Shown: piece after piece, positions 56,274-64,000 of the stretch | Numbering within the stretch: the stretch's first letter is position 1 | How the letters are laid out: every line of letters begins with the position of its first letter | Assembly (NCBI GenBank): GCA_023251155.1 | Contig: JAHEZH010000002.1 | Location: 62,001 to 126,000, forward strand | Source of the DNA: Flammeovirgaceae bacterium | GTDB lineage: Bacteria; Bacteroidota; Bacteroidia; Cytophagales; Cyclobacteriaceae | Direction of reading: 5' to 3' | Length of the DNA stretch: 64,000 nucleotides | The notes under the pieces: model-generated | What the model saw: only the letters and a program-made list of their open reading frames with translations | Told to the model about the DNA's origin: nothing | Databases searched by the model: none | Translations under genes and position numbers: made by a program

Positions 56274-58679
56274 TTATTCCGAGCGGAGCGATTTAGCCGG
56301 GTTAACCGTAGCCGCTTTGAAAGAGCGATACCCTACTGCAAGAATCGCAATACAGAAAGTGATGCCAATACCCGCCAGGAAAATCGTCGGGCCGATATCA
56401 ATCTTGTAAGCAAATTGTTCCAGGTATTTGGTCATGATAAACCAGGCTGCCGGAGCTGCCAATGCAAAGCCAATTACAATCAGCTTTATGAATTCTTTGG
56501 AAAAAAGAAATACAATGCTTTCCACCGTAGCTCCCAGTACTTTGCGCACGCCAATCTCCTTTGTTTTCTGGTTGGCCATGAAAGTAGCTAAGCCAAATAA
56601 ACCAAGACAACCAATGAATATAGCGAGCGAAGTAAAAATGGATATCAGGGTTGACATCTTGCGTGTGCCATCGTAGAAGCTCTTGATGTTTTCATCGAGA
56701 AATTCATAACTGAAAATAAATTCGGGGTAGGCCTTCTCCCATTTTTGCTGTATCTGTGCTATGGCCGCCTGCATATCCTGGGTTTTCAGTTTTAAGGACA
56801 GGTTCTGATAACCGCGTACGCGATTCGTCAATATCACCGGTGAAATTTCGGAGTGTAATGATACCGTATGAAAATCTTCAATCACGCCCACCACCGGATA
56901 GCTCCTTCCATTCATTGACAATACTTTGCCGACAATTTCATCGTTCGTTTTAAAGCCGACTGTGTGCGCTAGTTTTTCATTGACAAGGTATCCGGTAATG
57001 GTATCCAGATCTGCGATGTTCTTGCCACTTACCAGTTTTAGTTTGAAAAGATCGATATAATCACCATCCACATATTTCACCTGTGTACCATAGTCTTCCT
57101 CGTTGCCTTCTATTTTAAACCCGGTGCTGGATACGCTTCCTGATGATGGCGGTGTATTGCTAAGACTGGCCTTCTCCACACCGGGGATCGTCAGCATTTC
57201 ATTTTTTAATGTGCGCATGCTGCTTACTCCATCATTACCTTTCAACGGTTTTTCATTTACCGGAATAGGTACCGTGAGGATGGCGTCTTTATCGAATCCC
57301 AGATTCTTCTTCTGGAAATAATCCATTTGCTGAATCATCACAATGGTGCCGATGATGAAGAATTGGGAGATAAAAAACTGCAGCACCACCAGGCTTCTGC
57401 GAAGTGCATAACCGGAAGAATTTTTATTGCTCACCAGGTTCTTCAACGCCAGCACGGGGTTAAATGCCGACACCACAAACGAAGGATACAGTCCGGATAA
57501 GGTGGACACCACCACAATAATGGTCATCAGGAAAATCCATACACTGTAATCAGAACCAAGCCCAAGAGTGAGGCTTTGCTCCAGGAAGGGATTAAGCCAA
57601 CCCAGTGCCGTTTGTGCTACCCCTAAAGCCAATAGTACTGAAATAATCGTAACCAAAGAGGTTTCTCCTAAAAACTGAAGGATCAACTGACCTCGCGAGC
57701 TTCCTAACGATTTACGAACGCCTACTTCTTTAGAACGCTTGATGGCTTCCGCTGTAGTAAGGTTAATAAAATTGATACAAGCCGTGACTACAAGAAACAG
57801 GGCAATCACACCCATTGTTACCATCACTGATTTGGGAGTAGTATTATAGGTATAGTTATTGTATCGGTCATCGGAATGCAGTGTGCTTAATGGCTGCATG
57901 TTGTACGTAGCCTCATCTTTATTTTCTTCATGATACTTGTTGTAAAAAGCAGGGATCCGCGCTTCAATGGAAGCAATGTTCTCTCCTTCTTTCAGCAGGA
58001 AATAACACTGCTCATCACTCCAGATGCTATTCCATCCCTCTTTCTCGTGCTCCGCTTTGATGGTAGAATAAGAAAGCATGAGGTGAAACGGAAAATCCGT
58101 ATTGCTGGGATAATCCTCCATTACTGCGGTGATCTTGTATTCAATATTTTCATGAATCAATGTTTCCCCTACTACATCTTCTTTACCAAAATAGTGTAAG
58201 GCCGATTTCTTGGAGATAATCGCTTCATTCGGATCATCCAATCCTTTCTCCGCAGAGCCGATGATTATTTTGCGGTCGAATACTTTAAAGAAATTGGACT
58301 GTGTAAAGACTACTCCATTTTCACCACTGAATCGTTTTACATCACCGTCTTTCTGCGGAATCGTAATCAAATCTCCTCCGCGATAGGAAGTAAACACAAC
58401 TTCTTCTGCTTCAGGGAAATCATTTTTAAATGCATCGGGCAATACTGTTGGAACACCCGCTCCATAATCCAAACCTTTAGTGCCTTTTGATTGGCTGGTA
58501 ACCCGGTAAATACGATCGCGCTTGGAATGATAATTATCAAAACTGATGGTGTGCTTCAGCATCAGAAAAAGAATAAGACTACTGGCGATACCGAGCGTAA
58601 GTCCGGAGATGTTGATAATGGCAGTGGCCTTGCTACGCCACAGACTACGAAAAGCAGTTTTAATATAGTTTCTTATCAT
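56274..58679 (-). CDS. FtsX/MacB-type ABC transporter permease
   Basis: 801 residues from ATG 58679 (MIRNYIKTAFRSLWRSK, the usual start of this family); an upstream ATG at 58805 would add 42 unlikely residues. The protein has two units. Each has a membrane segment, an extracytoplasmic MacB-PCD domain and three more segments (for example INFINLTTAEAIKRSKEVGVRKSLGSSRGQL and LATFMANQKTKEIGVRKVLGATVESI). These proteins work with a MacB/LolD-type ATPase, but none is next to it, so the ATPase must be supplied from elsewhere. The cargo (peptide, lipoprotein or antibiotic) is unknown. Large families of such orphans are common in Bacteroidota. Confidence 0.93.
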   Translation of the reverse strand: MIRNYIKTAFRSLWRSKATAIINISGLTLGIASSLILFLMLKHTISFDNYHSKRDRIYRVTSQSKGTKGLDYGAGVPTVLPDAFKNDFPEAEEVVFTSYRGGDLITIPQKDGDVKRFSGENGVVFTQSNFFKVFDRKIIIGSAEKGLDDPNEAIISKKSALHYFGKEDVVGETLIHENIEYKITAVMEDYPSNTDFPFHLMLSYSTIKAEHEKEGWNSIWSDEQCYFLLKEGENIASIEARIPAFYNKYHEENKDEATYNMQPLSTLHSDDRYNNYTYNTTPKSVMVTMGVIALFLVVTACINFINLTTAEAIKRSKEVGVRKSLGSSRGQLILQFLGETSLVTIISVLLALGVAQTALGWLNPFLEQSLTLGLGSDYSVWIFLMTIIVVVSTLSGLYPSFVVSAFNPVLALKNLVSNKNSSGYALRRSLVVLQFFISQFFIIGTIVMIQQMDYFQKKNLGFDKDAILTVPIPVNEKPLKGNDGVSSMRTLKNEMLTIPGVEKASLSNTPPSSGSVSSTGFKIEGNEEDYGTQVKYVDGDYIDLFKLKLVSGKNIADLDTITGYLVNEKLAHTVGFKTNDEIVGKVLSMNGRSYPVVGVIEDFHTVSLHSEISPVILTNRVRGYQNLSLKLKTQDMQAAIAQIQQKWEKAYPEFIFSYEFLDENIKSFYDGTRKMSTLISIFTSLAIFIGCLGLFGLATFMANQKTKEIGVRKVLGATVESIVFLFSKEFIKLIVIGFALAAPAAWFIMTKYLEQFAYKIDIGPTIFLAGIGITFCIAILAVGYRSFKAATVNPAKSLRSE

Positions 58680-58876
58680 AAGGAAAAAATTCAGATTCGG
58701 GATTAGGATGATCGAAGGAACGGTAAAGTTGAATCCTTTTCCAACATTAGTGCCACCGCCTAAAAAGAGCCATAGAGTGGGTTTTCTATGCTGCGACTTG
58801 TTCACTTACGCATAAAAATGTTCGATACCGGACGGGAATTATACCGTAAAGAGTAGTGTTATTAGGCTGCAGCCAA

Positions 58877-58884
58877 TAACTTTG
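58877..58884 (+). promoter_or_regulatory. -7 box (TAACTTTG) 4 nt before the FeoB-associated peptide gene
   Basis: A perfect TAnnTTTG ending 4 nt before the ATG at 58889; no good -33 box. Confidence 0.45.
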
Positions 58885-58888
58885 AAGC

Positions 58889-59038
58889 ATGATTCAGCAG
58901 ATCACCATTATCATTGCATTTATTGCCGCCGTGGCCTATCTCGGGCGCATGGTGTTCCGCTCTTTCCAAACCAAAAAAGGATGTGACACCAACTGTAAGT
59001 GTGACACCGCCAAGGCCGTAAACTTCCCCAAGAATTAG
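58889..59038 (+). CDS. FeoB-associated Cys-rich membrane protein, 49 aa
   Basis: A short ORF of 50 codons including the stop. MIQQITIIIAFIAAVAYLGRM is a single membrane segment, followed by a cytoplasmic-type tail with CDTNCKCD (three cysteines) and ending AVNFPKN. This matches the FeoB-associated Cys-rich family usually found behind feoB, a partner of ferrous iron uptake. Here no feoB is nearby, and the neighbours are a FtsX-type permease and a SPASM radical SAM gene. A TAACTTTG box sits 4 nt before the ATG. The family match is from memory. Confidence 0.7.
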   Translation: MIQQITIIIAFIAAVAYLGRMVFRSFQTKKGCDTNCKCDTAKAVNFPKN

Positions 59039-59075
59039 TTGGGTCCATGGCCATTTGCCTATCGGCTATTTTTAC

Positions 59076-60098
59076 TTAAGCCCAGACCTTAGTGCCTTCC
59101 GTACAATTGCGGCACATTTCTATTTCACTTCTCGATCGTAATAAGGTGGAACGAAAGTCATTATACTTTTCACCGTTCCAGATTTCTTTAAAAGTATTCT
59201 TAGTAAGATCACCCAATACAAAGTGTGCGTCTTTATCAAAACAACAAGGCACTACTTTTCCATCCCAGGTGATGACACAACTGTGCCACATCTTCCAGCA
59301 ATGGTCAAGCAGTTCATTTTTGATGGAGAAATTGCCATCGCTGTTTTTTTTGTAACGCGAATATTGATCAATGGTGGGAATGAGATCTGAACCATTTTCA
59401 TAATCATAAATCTGTGCTGTTTTAAAAGCGACCTGATCTACTCCCAGCTCCTTTGCTAACTTCTTTACATCTTCTACCTGATGCTGATTGGGCTTCACCA
59501 CCAGATATTGGAAAATAACATGAGGTGTTTTTGATTTTAATTCCTTCTTCCAGTGAATGATATTCGTTGTTCCTTCAATTACTTTATCCAACCGGCCGCC
59601 AACACGATACGACTCATACGTTTCCTGCGTAGTGCCATCAATTGATATAATCAATCGATCCAAACCCGATTCTACGGTTTTACGCGCATTGTCATCAGTA
59701 AGGTAATGGGCATTGGTCGATGTAGCGGTATAGATTTTCTTTTTGGAGGCATACTCTACCAGCGAAAGAAACTGAGGATGCAGATAGGGTTCACCTTGAA
59801 AATAAAAAATGAGATAAGAAAGGGTGGGAGCCAGTTCATTGATTACGCGATGAAACAAGTTATCCTTTAACATGCCCGTAGGCCGGGTGAATGACCTCAG
59901 TCCGCTGGGACACTCCGGGCAACGAAGGTTGCAGGAGGTAGTAGGTTCAATAGAAATGCTGATCGGCATTCCATTAATAATCGCCTTACCTGAATGACGT
60001 GAAGCGATATAGCTCGACAAAATCTGCCCCGCATTTTTTACGCGTGAGAAATTTTGCTTGCCGATTAAATTGACACTATCGTAGACGGAGCCGATCAC
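59076..60098 (-). CDS. Radical SAM/SPASM-type enzyme, function unknown
   Basis: 340 residues with a GTG start at 60098. The radical SAM cluster motif CNLRCPEC (Cys56, Cys60, Cys63) is followed by GEPYLHPQF and TSTNAHYLTD. A C-terminal SPASM-like domain has Cys residues in DHCWKMWHSCVITWDGKVVPCCFD and MCRNCTEG. SPASM enzymes modify peptides or small metabolites with auxiliary iron-sulfur clusters; no obvious precursor peptide gene is adjacent. Its start codon overlaps the stop of the histidine kinase gene by one base (TAGTG), so the two are translationally coupled. The substrate is unknown. Confidence 0.92.
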   Translation of the reverse strand: MIGSVYDSVNLIGKQNFSRVKNAGQILSSYIASRHSGKAIINGMPISISIEPTTSCNLRCPECPSGLRSFTRPTGMLKDNLFHRVINELAPTLSYLIFYFQGEPYLHPQFLSLVEYASKKKIYTATSTNAHYLTDDNARKTVESGLDRLIISIDGTTQETYESYRVGGRLDKVIEGTTNIIHWKKELKSKTPHVIFQYLVVKPNQHQVEDVKKLAKELGVDQVAFKTAQIYDYENGSDLIPTIDQYSRYKKNSDGNFSIKNELLDHCWKMWHSCVITWDGKVVPCCFDKDAHFVLGDLTKNTFKEIWNGEKYNDFRSTLLRSRSEIEMCRNCTEGTKVWA

Positions 60099-61411
60099 TA
60101 TTTTTGCAGTGGCAAGGTAACAACAAATTCAGAGCCGCGGCCATATTCCGATTTCACTCCGATCTTTCCATTCAGTTTCATCACTGTTTCCTTTACAATA
60201 AACAACCCCAGGCCAGACCCCGCAGAGCGGTCAGTCGCACGGAAAAACATATCAAAAATCCGGTCTTGTTTATCGGAAGGAATTCCTGTTCCATTGTCTG
60301 TAATGGTGATAACACAAAATCCTTCTTTCAGTTCCGTTTTCACTTCTACCCAGGGATTCTCCTGGCGCAGATTGTGATATTTGATGGCATTGCCCAATAT
60401 ATTCGATAATATAATGCGCGTTCTCCCTTTATCCAGGAGCAGCGACTCATCGGCCGATGAAATATAGACTTCAATCTTGTCTGTTCCGTCCAGGTACTGA
60501 AGGTGGGAGACGACATCGCCAATCAGTTCTTTCAGGTTGACTAACTCATGCACCACTTCGGTTCTTGAATTGCGCGAATATTCAATGATCTCTTTAATGA
60601 ACTCGTCCAGTTTGGTAACACGATCACCAATCAGTTCAAAATATTTCTTATCATTTGTGCTGTCAGGCTCAGCCAGGGCAATGCGTACTAATCCCTGAAT
60701 GGATAGTAAGGGCGATCTCAGGTCATGCGAGGCACTGTAAACGAACCGATCCAGTTCACTATTGATCTTTTCCAGATTTTCTTTTTTCTCACCCGCATCA
60801 ATGGCATAAGCGCGAAGCAAATGTTCTGATTTTTTATTGGTCCTGATCATAAAATCAAAACATAAAAACAGAATCAGCGCAGACGTTATCTGATTAATGA
60901 CCATGTTTCGCTGACCATGTGTTGATAAAGAAAGCTGGTGATCACCAAGAAGTTTAAAATCGCTTAGTATCAGTGCCACCATTAACGCCATGGGGAGAAA
61001 AACAAACGTCCATTTCCATACTTTCTGTGAATCATCAAAGATCATATAGGCAATGATGATCATGGGAAAGAAATATACAAAAGCCACCCGATCGGGAGGA
61101 ATCACCGAGCACATTACCGTGAGTAGTCCATTCAATAATAATAGGAGTATAACACGCGAAGGAACGGGGCGGCCCAATTTGTTGAAAACAAAAGCGACTA
61201 TAATGACAATAAAAAGTAAAAAGTCCATCAAGGGGATGGGGGCTATACCCTGATCGAGCACATCTTTGATAAAGGTAAAAAAGGCAACGGCAGCTGCCAT
61301 GACCAGAATCCGGGAGTACAACACGTTTCTGCGGGCAGAGAAAAAATCCTCGGTGGAAGCGGGGGCATGTATGCCAAAATATAAACTTGCGTTTTTAACT
61401 AAATCTCTCAT
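60098..61411 (-). CDS. Membrane histidine kinase with six-TM sensor
   Basis: 437 residues. Six transmembrane segments lie between residues 33 and 188, with little outside the membrane, suggesting that it senses lipids, stretch or an internal signal. A short coiled coil (residues 205-222) leads to the HisKA domain with His229 (SASHDLRSPLLSIQGL). The HATPase domain shows NAIKYHN (N box), DNGTGIP (G1) and GSGLGLFIVKE (G2). No response regulator gene is adjacent. The coupling to the SPASM enzyme is unusual. Confidence 0.93.
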   Translation of the reverse strand: MRDLVKNASLYFGIHAPASTEDFFSARRNVLYSRILVMAAAVAFFTFIKDVLDQGIAPIPLMDFLLFIVIIVAFVFNKLGRPVPSRVILLLLLNGLLTVMCSVIPPDRVAFVYFFPMIIIAYMIFDDSQKVWKWTFVFLPMALMVALILSDFKLLGDHQLSLSTHGQRNMVINQITSALILFLCFDFMIRTNKKSEHLLRAYAIDAGEKKENLEKINSELDRFVYSASHDLRSPLLSIQGLVRIALAEPDSTNDKKYFELIGDRVTKLDEFIKEIIEYSRNSRTEVVHELVNLKELIGDVVSHLQYLDGTDKIEVYISSADESLLLDKGRTRIILSNILGNAIKYHNLRQENPWVEVKTELKEGFCVITITDNGTGIPSDKQDRIFDMFFRATDRSAGSGLGLFIVKETVMKLNGKIGVKSEYGRGSEFVVTLPLQK

Positions 61412-61500
61412 TACTTCTCAACCACCAATCAATAGATTAAAATCAAACTTCAAAGAAAGTCTAATAAATCCGCTTCCTTGTTATCTTGCGATTCAATACT

Positions 61501-62655
61501 ATGAAAAAATTTCTTTCCGCCCTTCTTGTTCTATCCGGTTCGCTCTTATCAGCCCAAATTCAACTTTCCAATAAGGCAGAAATTTCCATCATTACCTGTG
61601 GGCCAACTCAGGCCGAGTTGTATTCCGCATTTGGGCATAGTGCCATTCGTGTTTACGATTCGTTGAACCAGATAGACGCTGCGTATAACTATGGATTATT
61701 TTCATTCGATCAACCTAATTTCTATTTGAATTTTGCCCGTGGCAGTTCGTTCTATATTCTTGGTGTGCAGTCGTACCCTGATTTCAGATACACCTATATC
61801 TATTACAATCGTTCTCTTCACGAACAAAAACTCAACCTCACACCAGAGCAAAAGCAAAAGGTCTTTGACTTCCTGCAATGGAATGCACTGCCCGAAAACA
61901 GAAGTTATCGCTACGATTACTTTTATGACAACTGCGCTACGCGTGTTCGCGATGTATTCGATAAAACCTTGAAAGGTGAGGTGAAGTTTGATAGTACTTA
62001 CATCAAAACCGATTATACGATCCGTAACCTCACCGATCTCTATTTGCAACAACAGCCCTGGGGCGACCTTGGCATTGACATCTGCCTTGGCTTACCAATG
62101 GACAAGAAAGCTTCTCCTTACGAATACATGTTTTTGCCTGATTATATCGAGTCGTCCTTCGATCATGCGACCATCAATGGCGAACCTCTGGTAAAAAGAA
62201 AAATCAGTGTCTATGAAGCCGCAGCCAAACCGGTTGAAAGCCTGCCCCACCCATTCCTTGTATTTGGCATCTTCTTATTGGTCACTGTCGTTATCTCTTT
62301 CTTCGATTGGAAAAAGAAAAAACTATCGAAGTGGTTTGACCTGATTCTGTTTACTGTTTTGGGATTAGTGGGGGTAGTGCTTTTGTTGCTGTGGACATCT
62401 ACCGATCATAAAGCAGCAGCCAGCAATTTCAATTTACTGTGGGCATTGCCTACACATCTATTAGTATGGGGATTATTAAAGAAGGCTCCCTCTGTCTTTA
62501 TCAAAAACTACTTTTTAGTTGCCGCTATTATCACCGGATTATTATTGATCACGTGGGCTATTCTGCCACAGCAAATCAACGTGTTCTTAGTTCCTCTTGT
62601 GGTTGCCATCCTGGTGAGGGCGGCTATTATCTATCATCATCTGCGATTAAAATAA
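61501..62655 (+). CDS. lnb: Lipoprotein N-acyltransferase Lnb (DUF4105) homologue
   Basis: 384 residues from ATG 61501 (MKKFLSALLVLSGSLLSAQ, a signal peptide). The N-terminal periplasmic domain has TCGPTQAELYSAFGHSAIRVYD and FYDNCATRVRDVFD, so His46 and Cys145 are the likely catalytic pair. About five transmembrane segments fill the last 150 residues. This is the DUF4105 family, recently linked to N-acylation of lipoproteins in Bacteroides (Lnb), replacing the missing Lnt. That assignment is by family; activity is not shown here. A putative promoter region (TATCTTG) precedes it. Confidence 0.85.
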   Translation: MKKFLSALLVLSGSLLSAQIQLSNKAEISIITCGPTQAELYSAFGHSAIRVYDSLNQIDAAYNYGLFSFDQPNFYLNFARGSSFYILGVQSYPDFRYTYIYYNRSLHEQKLNLTPEQKQKVFDFLQWNALPENRSYRYDYFYDNCATRVRDVFDKTLKGEVKFDSTYIKTDYTIRNLTDLYLQQQPWGDLGIDICLGLPMDKKASPYEYMFLPDYIESSFDHATINGEPLVKRKISVYEAAAKPVESLPHPFLVFGIFLLVTVVISFFDWKKKKLSKWFDLILFTVLGLVGVVLLLLWTSTDHKAAASNFNLLWALPTHLLVWGLLKKAPSVFIKNYFLVAAIITGLLLITWAILPQQINVFLVPLVVAILVRAAIIYHHLRLK

Positions 62656-62747
62656 ACCCATAGAGAACGACTTCCTGCCGACAACCGTCATATAAATTCC
62701 TTTTGTTTTTCTCATTGCTATAACTTCCTTTACATAAAAGCTAATCC

Positions 62748-64000
62748 ATGTCGGAGAAAAGAAAGTTTGGTTTTGAAACCCGGATGCTTCATGCCGGGCA
62801 TATCCCTGATTCGCATACCGGAGCGCGCGCTGTTCCGATCTATCAAACAGCCAGTTATGTTTTTGATAATGCAGATCATGCGGCATCGCTGTTTGAATTA
62901 AAACAATACGGAAACATTTATTCGCGTATCAGCAATCCTACCAATGCCGTGTTTGAAGAACGCATGGCTTCACTGGAAGGAGGCACAGGAGCGGTGGCCG
63001 TATCGAGCGGGCAATCCGCCCAGATGCTCACCATGATGACGTTGCTCAATCCGGGTGATGAGATCGTTGCTTCATCGCATTTATACGGTGGTACGTACAC
63101 CCAATTCGAGCATACCTTCAAAAAGCTTTCGCTGAAAGTGACCTTTGTAGATCCTTCCGACATTGCTAACTGGGAGAAAGCCATCACCCCCAAAACAAAA
63201 GTGCTGTATGGAGAAACCATTGGTAATCCTGCGGGCAGTATTTTTGATTTTGAAAGTGTATCCGCATTAGCGAAAGCGAACAACATACCTTTAGTCATTG
63301 ACAACACACTGGCTTCGCCCTACCTCTGCCGACCAATGGAATGGGGTGCCGATATTGTATTGCATTCCGCTACCAAGTTCATCAACGGACAAGGCACCGC
63401 CATTGCCGGAGTGGTTGTTGAGTCAGGAAAGTTTGATTACACCCATTTCCCTGCGGTATCAGCACCATCTATACCGTATCACAACCTGAACTTCTATGAA
63501 ACGTTCGGGCATTATGGTTTTCTGATGAAGCTGCGTGCGGAAACATTGCGCAACACGGGTTCGTGCTTATCTGCGTTCGATGCATTTTTATTGATACAAG
63601 GGTTACAGACATTATCCATTCGCATGGATCGCCATGTGCAGAATGCGTTGGCCATTGCTACTTTCTTAAAGCAACATCCTATGGTAGAGTGGGTGAACTA
63701 TGCCGGCTTGCCCGATCATCCGCATCATGAGCGTGCTAAGAAGTACTTACCCAAAGGAGCAAGCTCCGTTTTTGCTTTCGGATTGAAATCGAAAAACAAT
63801 AACGCCCGCGAAACAGGCAAGAAGTTTATCGAAGCACTTCAGATCTTTTCACACGTGGCCAATCTTGGTGACAGCAAAAGCCTGGTGATCCATCCGGCCT
63901 CCACCACGCACCAGCAGCTTTCCGATGAAGAGTTGAAGAGAGCCAAAGTGAACCCTGAACTGATACGAATTTCTGTAGGAATAGAAACAACTGACGACTT
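62748..64000 (+). CDS. metY: O-acetylhomoserine sulfhydrylase-type PLP enzyme (cut by window end)
   Basis: 417 residues are visible with no stop, so the 3' end lies just beyond the window (the family is usually 425-440). It starts MSEKRKFGFETRMLHAGH. Cys/Met-metabolism PLP motifs are visible: YSRISNPTNAVFEERMASLEGG, DNTLASPYLCRP and the PLP lysine Lys210 in SATKFINGQGTAIAG. MetY adds sulfide to O-acetylhomoserine to form homocysteine. Methionine gamma-lyase and cystathionine synthases are relatives; the NIYSRISNPT pattern and long C-terminus fit MetY best. Confidence 0.93.
   Translation, partial: MSEKRKFGFETRMLHAGHIPDSHTGARAVPIYQTASYVFDNADHAASLFELKQYGNIYSRISNPTNAVFEERMASLEGGTGAVAVSSGQSAQMLTMMTLLNPGDEIVASSHLYGGTYTQFEHTFKKLSLKVTFVDPSDIANWEKAITPKTKVLYGETIGNPAGSIFDFESVSALAKANNIPLVIDNTLASPYLCRPMEWGADIVLHSATKFINGQGTAIAGVVVESGKFDYTHFPAVSAPSIPYHNLNFYETFGHYGFLMKLRAETLRNTGSCLSAFDAFLLIQGLQTLSIRMDRHVQNALAIATFLKQHPMVEWVNYAGLPDHPHHERAKKYLPKGASSVFAFGLKSKNNNARETGKKFIEALQIFSHVANLGDSKSLVIHPASTTHQQLSDEELKRAKVNPELIRISVGIETTDD

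Overview
The window is chromosomal DNA from a member of the Bacteroidota, most likely a free-living Cytophagales-type bacterium. The evidence is a full-length SprA (the giant translocon of the type IX secretion and gliding system) in the order maeB-ruvA-sprA; an atpD-atpC pair cut off from the rest of the ATP synthase genes; the folP-cdaA pair; DUF1599, Lnb (DUF4105) and NfeD/FloA proteins; and promoters of the Bacteroidota type (TTTG, about 19 nt, TAnnTTTG). Genes are densely packed on both strands and base composition looks even. I see no insertion sequence, prophage, CRISPR array, rRNA or tRNA. Both ends cut a gene: an ABC transporter ATPase on the left and a MetY-type sulfhydrylase on the right.

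Layout. 1-3130: an ABC-2 exporter (ATPase and permease), then a histidine kinase. 3.2-5.2 kb: atpD-atpC. 5.2-10.1 kb: a small membrane protein, an RluA-type pseudouridine synthase, a class A beta-lactamase-like lipoprotein, release factor 3 and an aldo/keto reductase. 10.3-15.6 kb: dnaK, then tatA, gatA and a LysM lytic transglycosylase. 15.7-27.4 kb: maeB, ruvA, sprA, a small conserved protein and kbl. 27.4-33.0 kb (minus strand): a PH-like membrane protein, a secreted WD40-caspase protein, diadenylate cyclase cdaA and folP. 33.0-35.4 kb: DUF1599, a DoxX/thioredoxin-like membrane protein and shikimate kinase. 35.4-38.1 kb (minus): a FadL-like outer-membrane protein and a Gly/Ser/Tyr-rich secreted protein. 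38.3-41.4 kb: proS, an NfeD-like protein and floA. 41.6-45.4 kb (minus): lysC, a glutamate/leucine-type dehydrogenase and anmK. 45.6-50.7 kb: an envelope-biogenesis run (coaX, an outer-membrane protein, lptC, a small membrane protein, a PpiD-like foldase). 50.8-55.9 kb: DUF493, a pterin dehydratase, rsmI, an inositol-monophosphatase-family enzyme and an M16 peptidase. 56.3-61.4 kb (mostly minus): a FtsX/MacB-type permease, a 49-residue FeoB-associated Cys-rich peptide (plus strand), and a radical SAM/SPASM enzyme overlapping a histidine kinase. 61.5-64.0 kb: lnb and metY.

Much of the content is housekeeping (ATP synthesis, chaperone, tRNA charging, folate and aspartate-family metabolism) plus envelope construction (SprA, LptC, PpiD, Lnb, MltD-like enzyme, FadL-like protein, AnmK). 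The less ordinary points are: a recurring TAnnTTTG box exactly 4 nt before a start codon, which predicts leaderless or nearly leaderless mRNAs; short imperfect palindromes sitting directly upstream of start codons between same-strand genes; a secreted WD40-caspase fusion; and a histidine kinase whose stop codon overlaps the start of a SPASM radical SAM enzyme. No single feature proves a new system. The last two, together with the leaderless-gene pattern, are the best leads.
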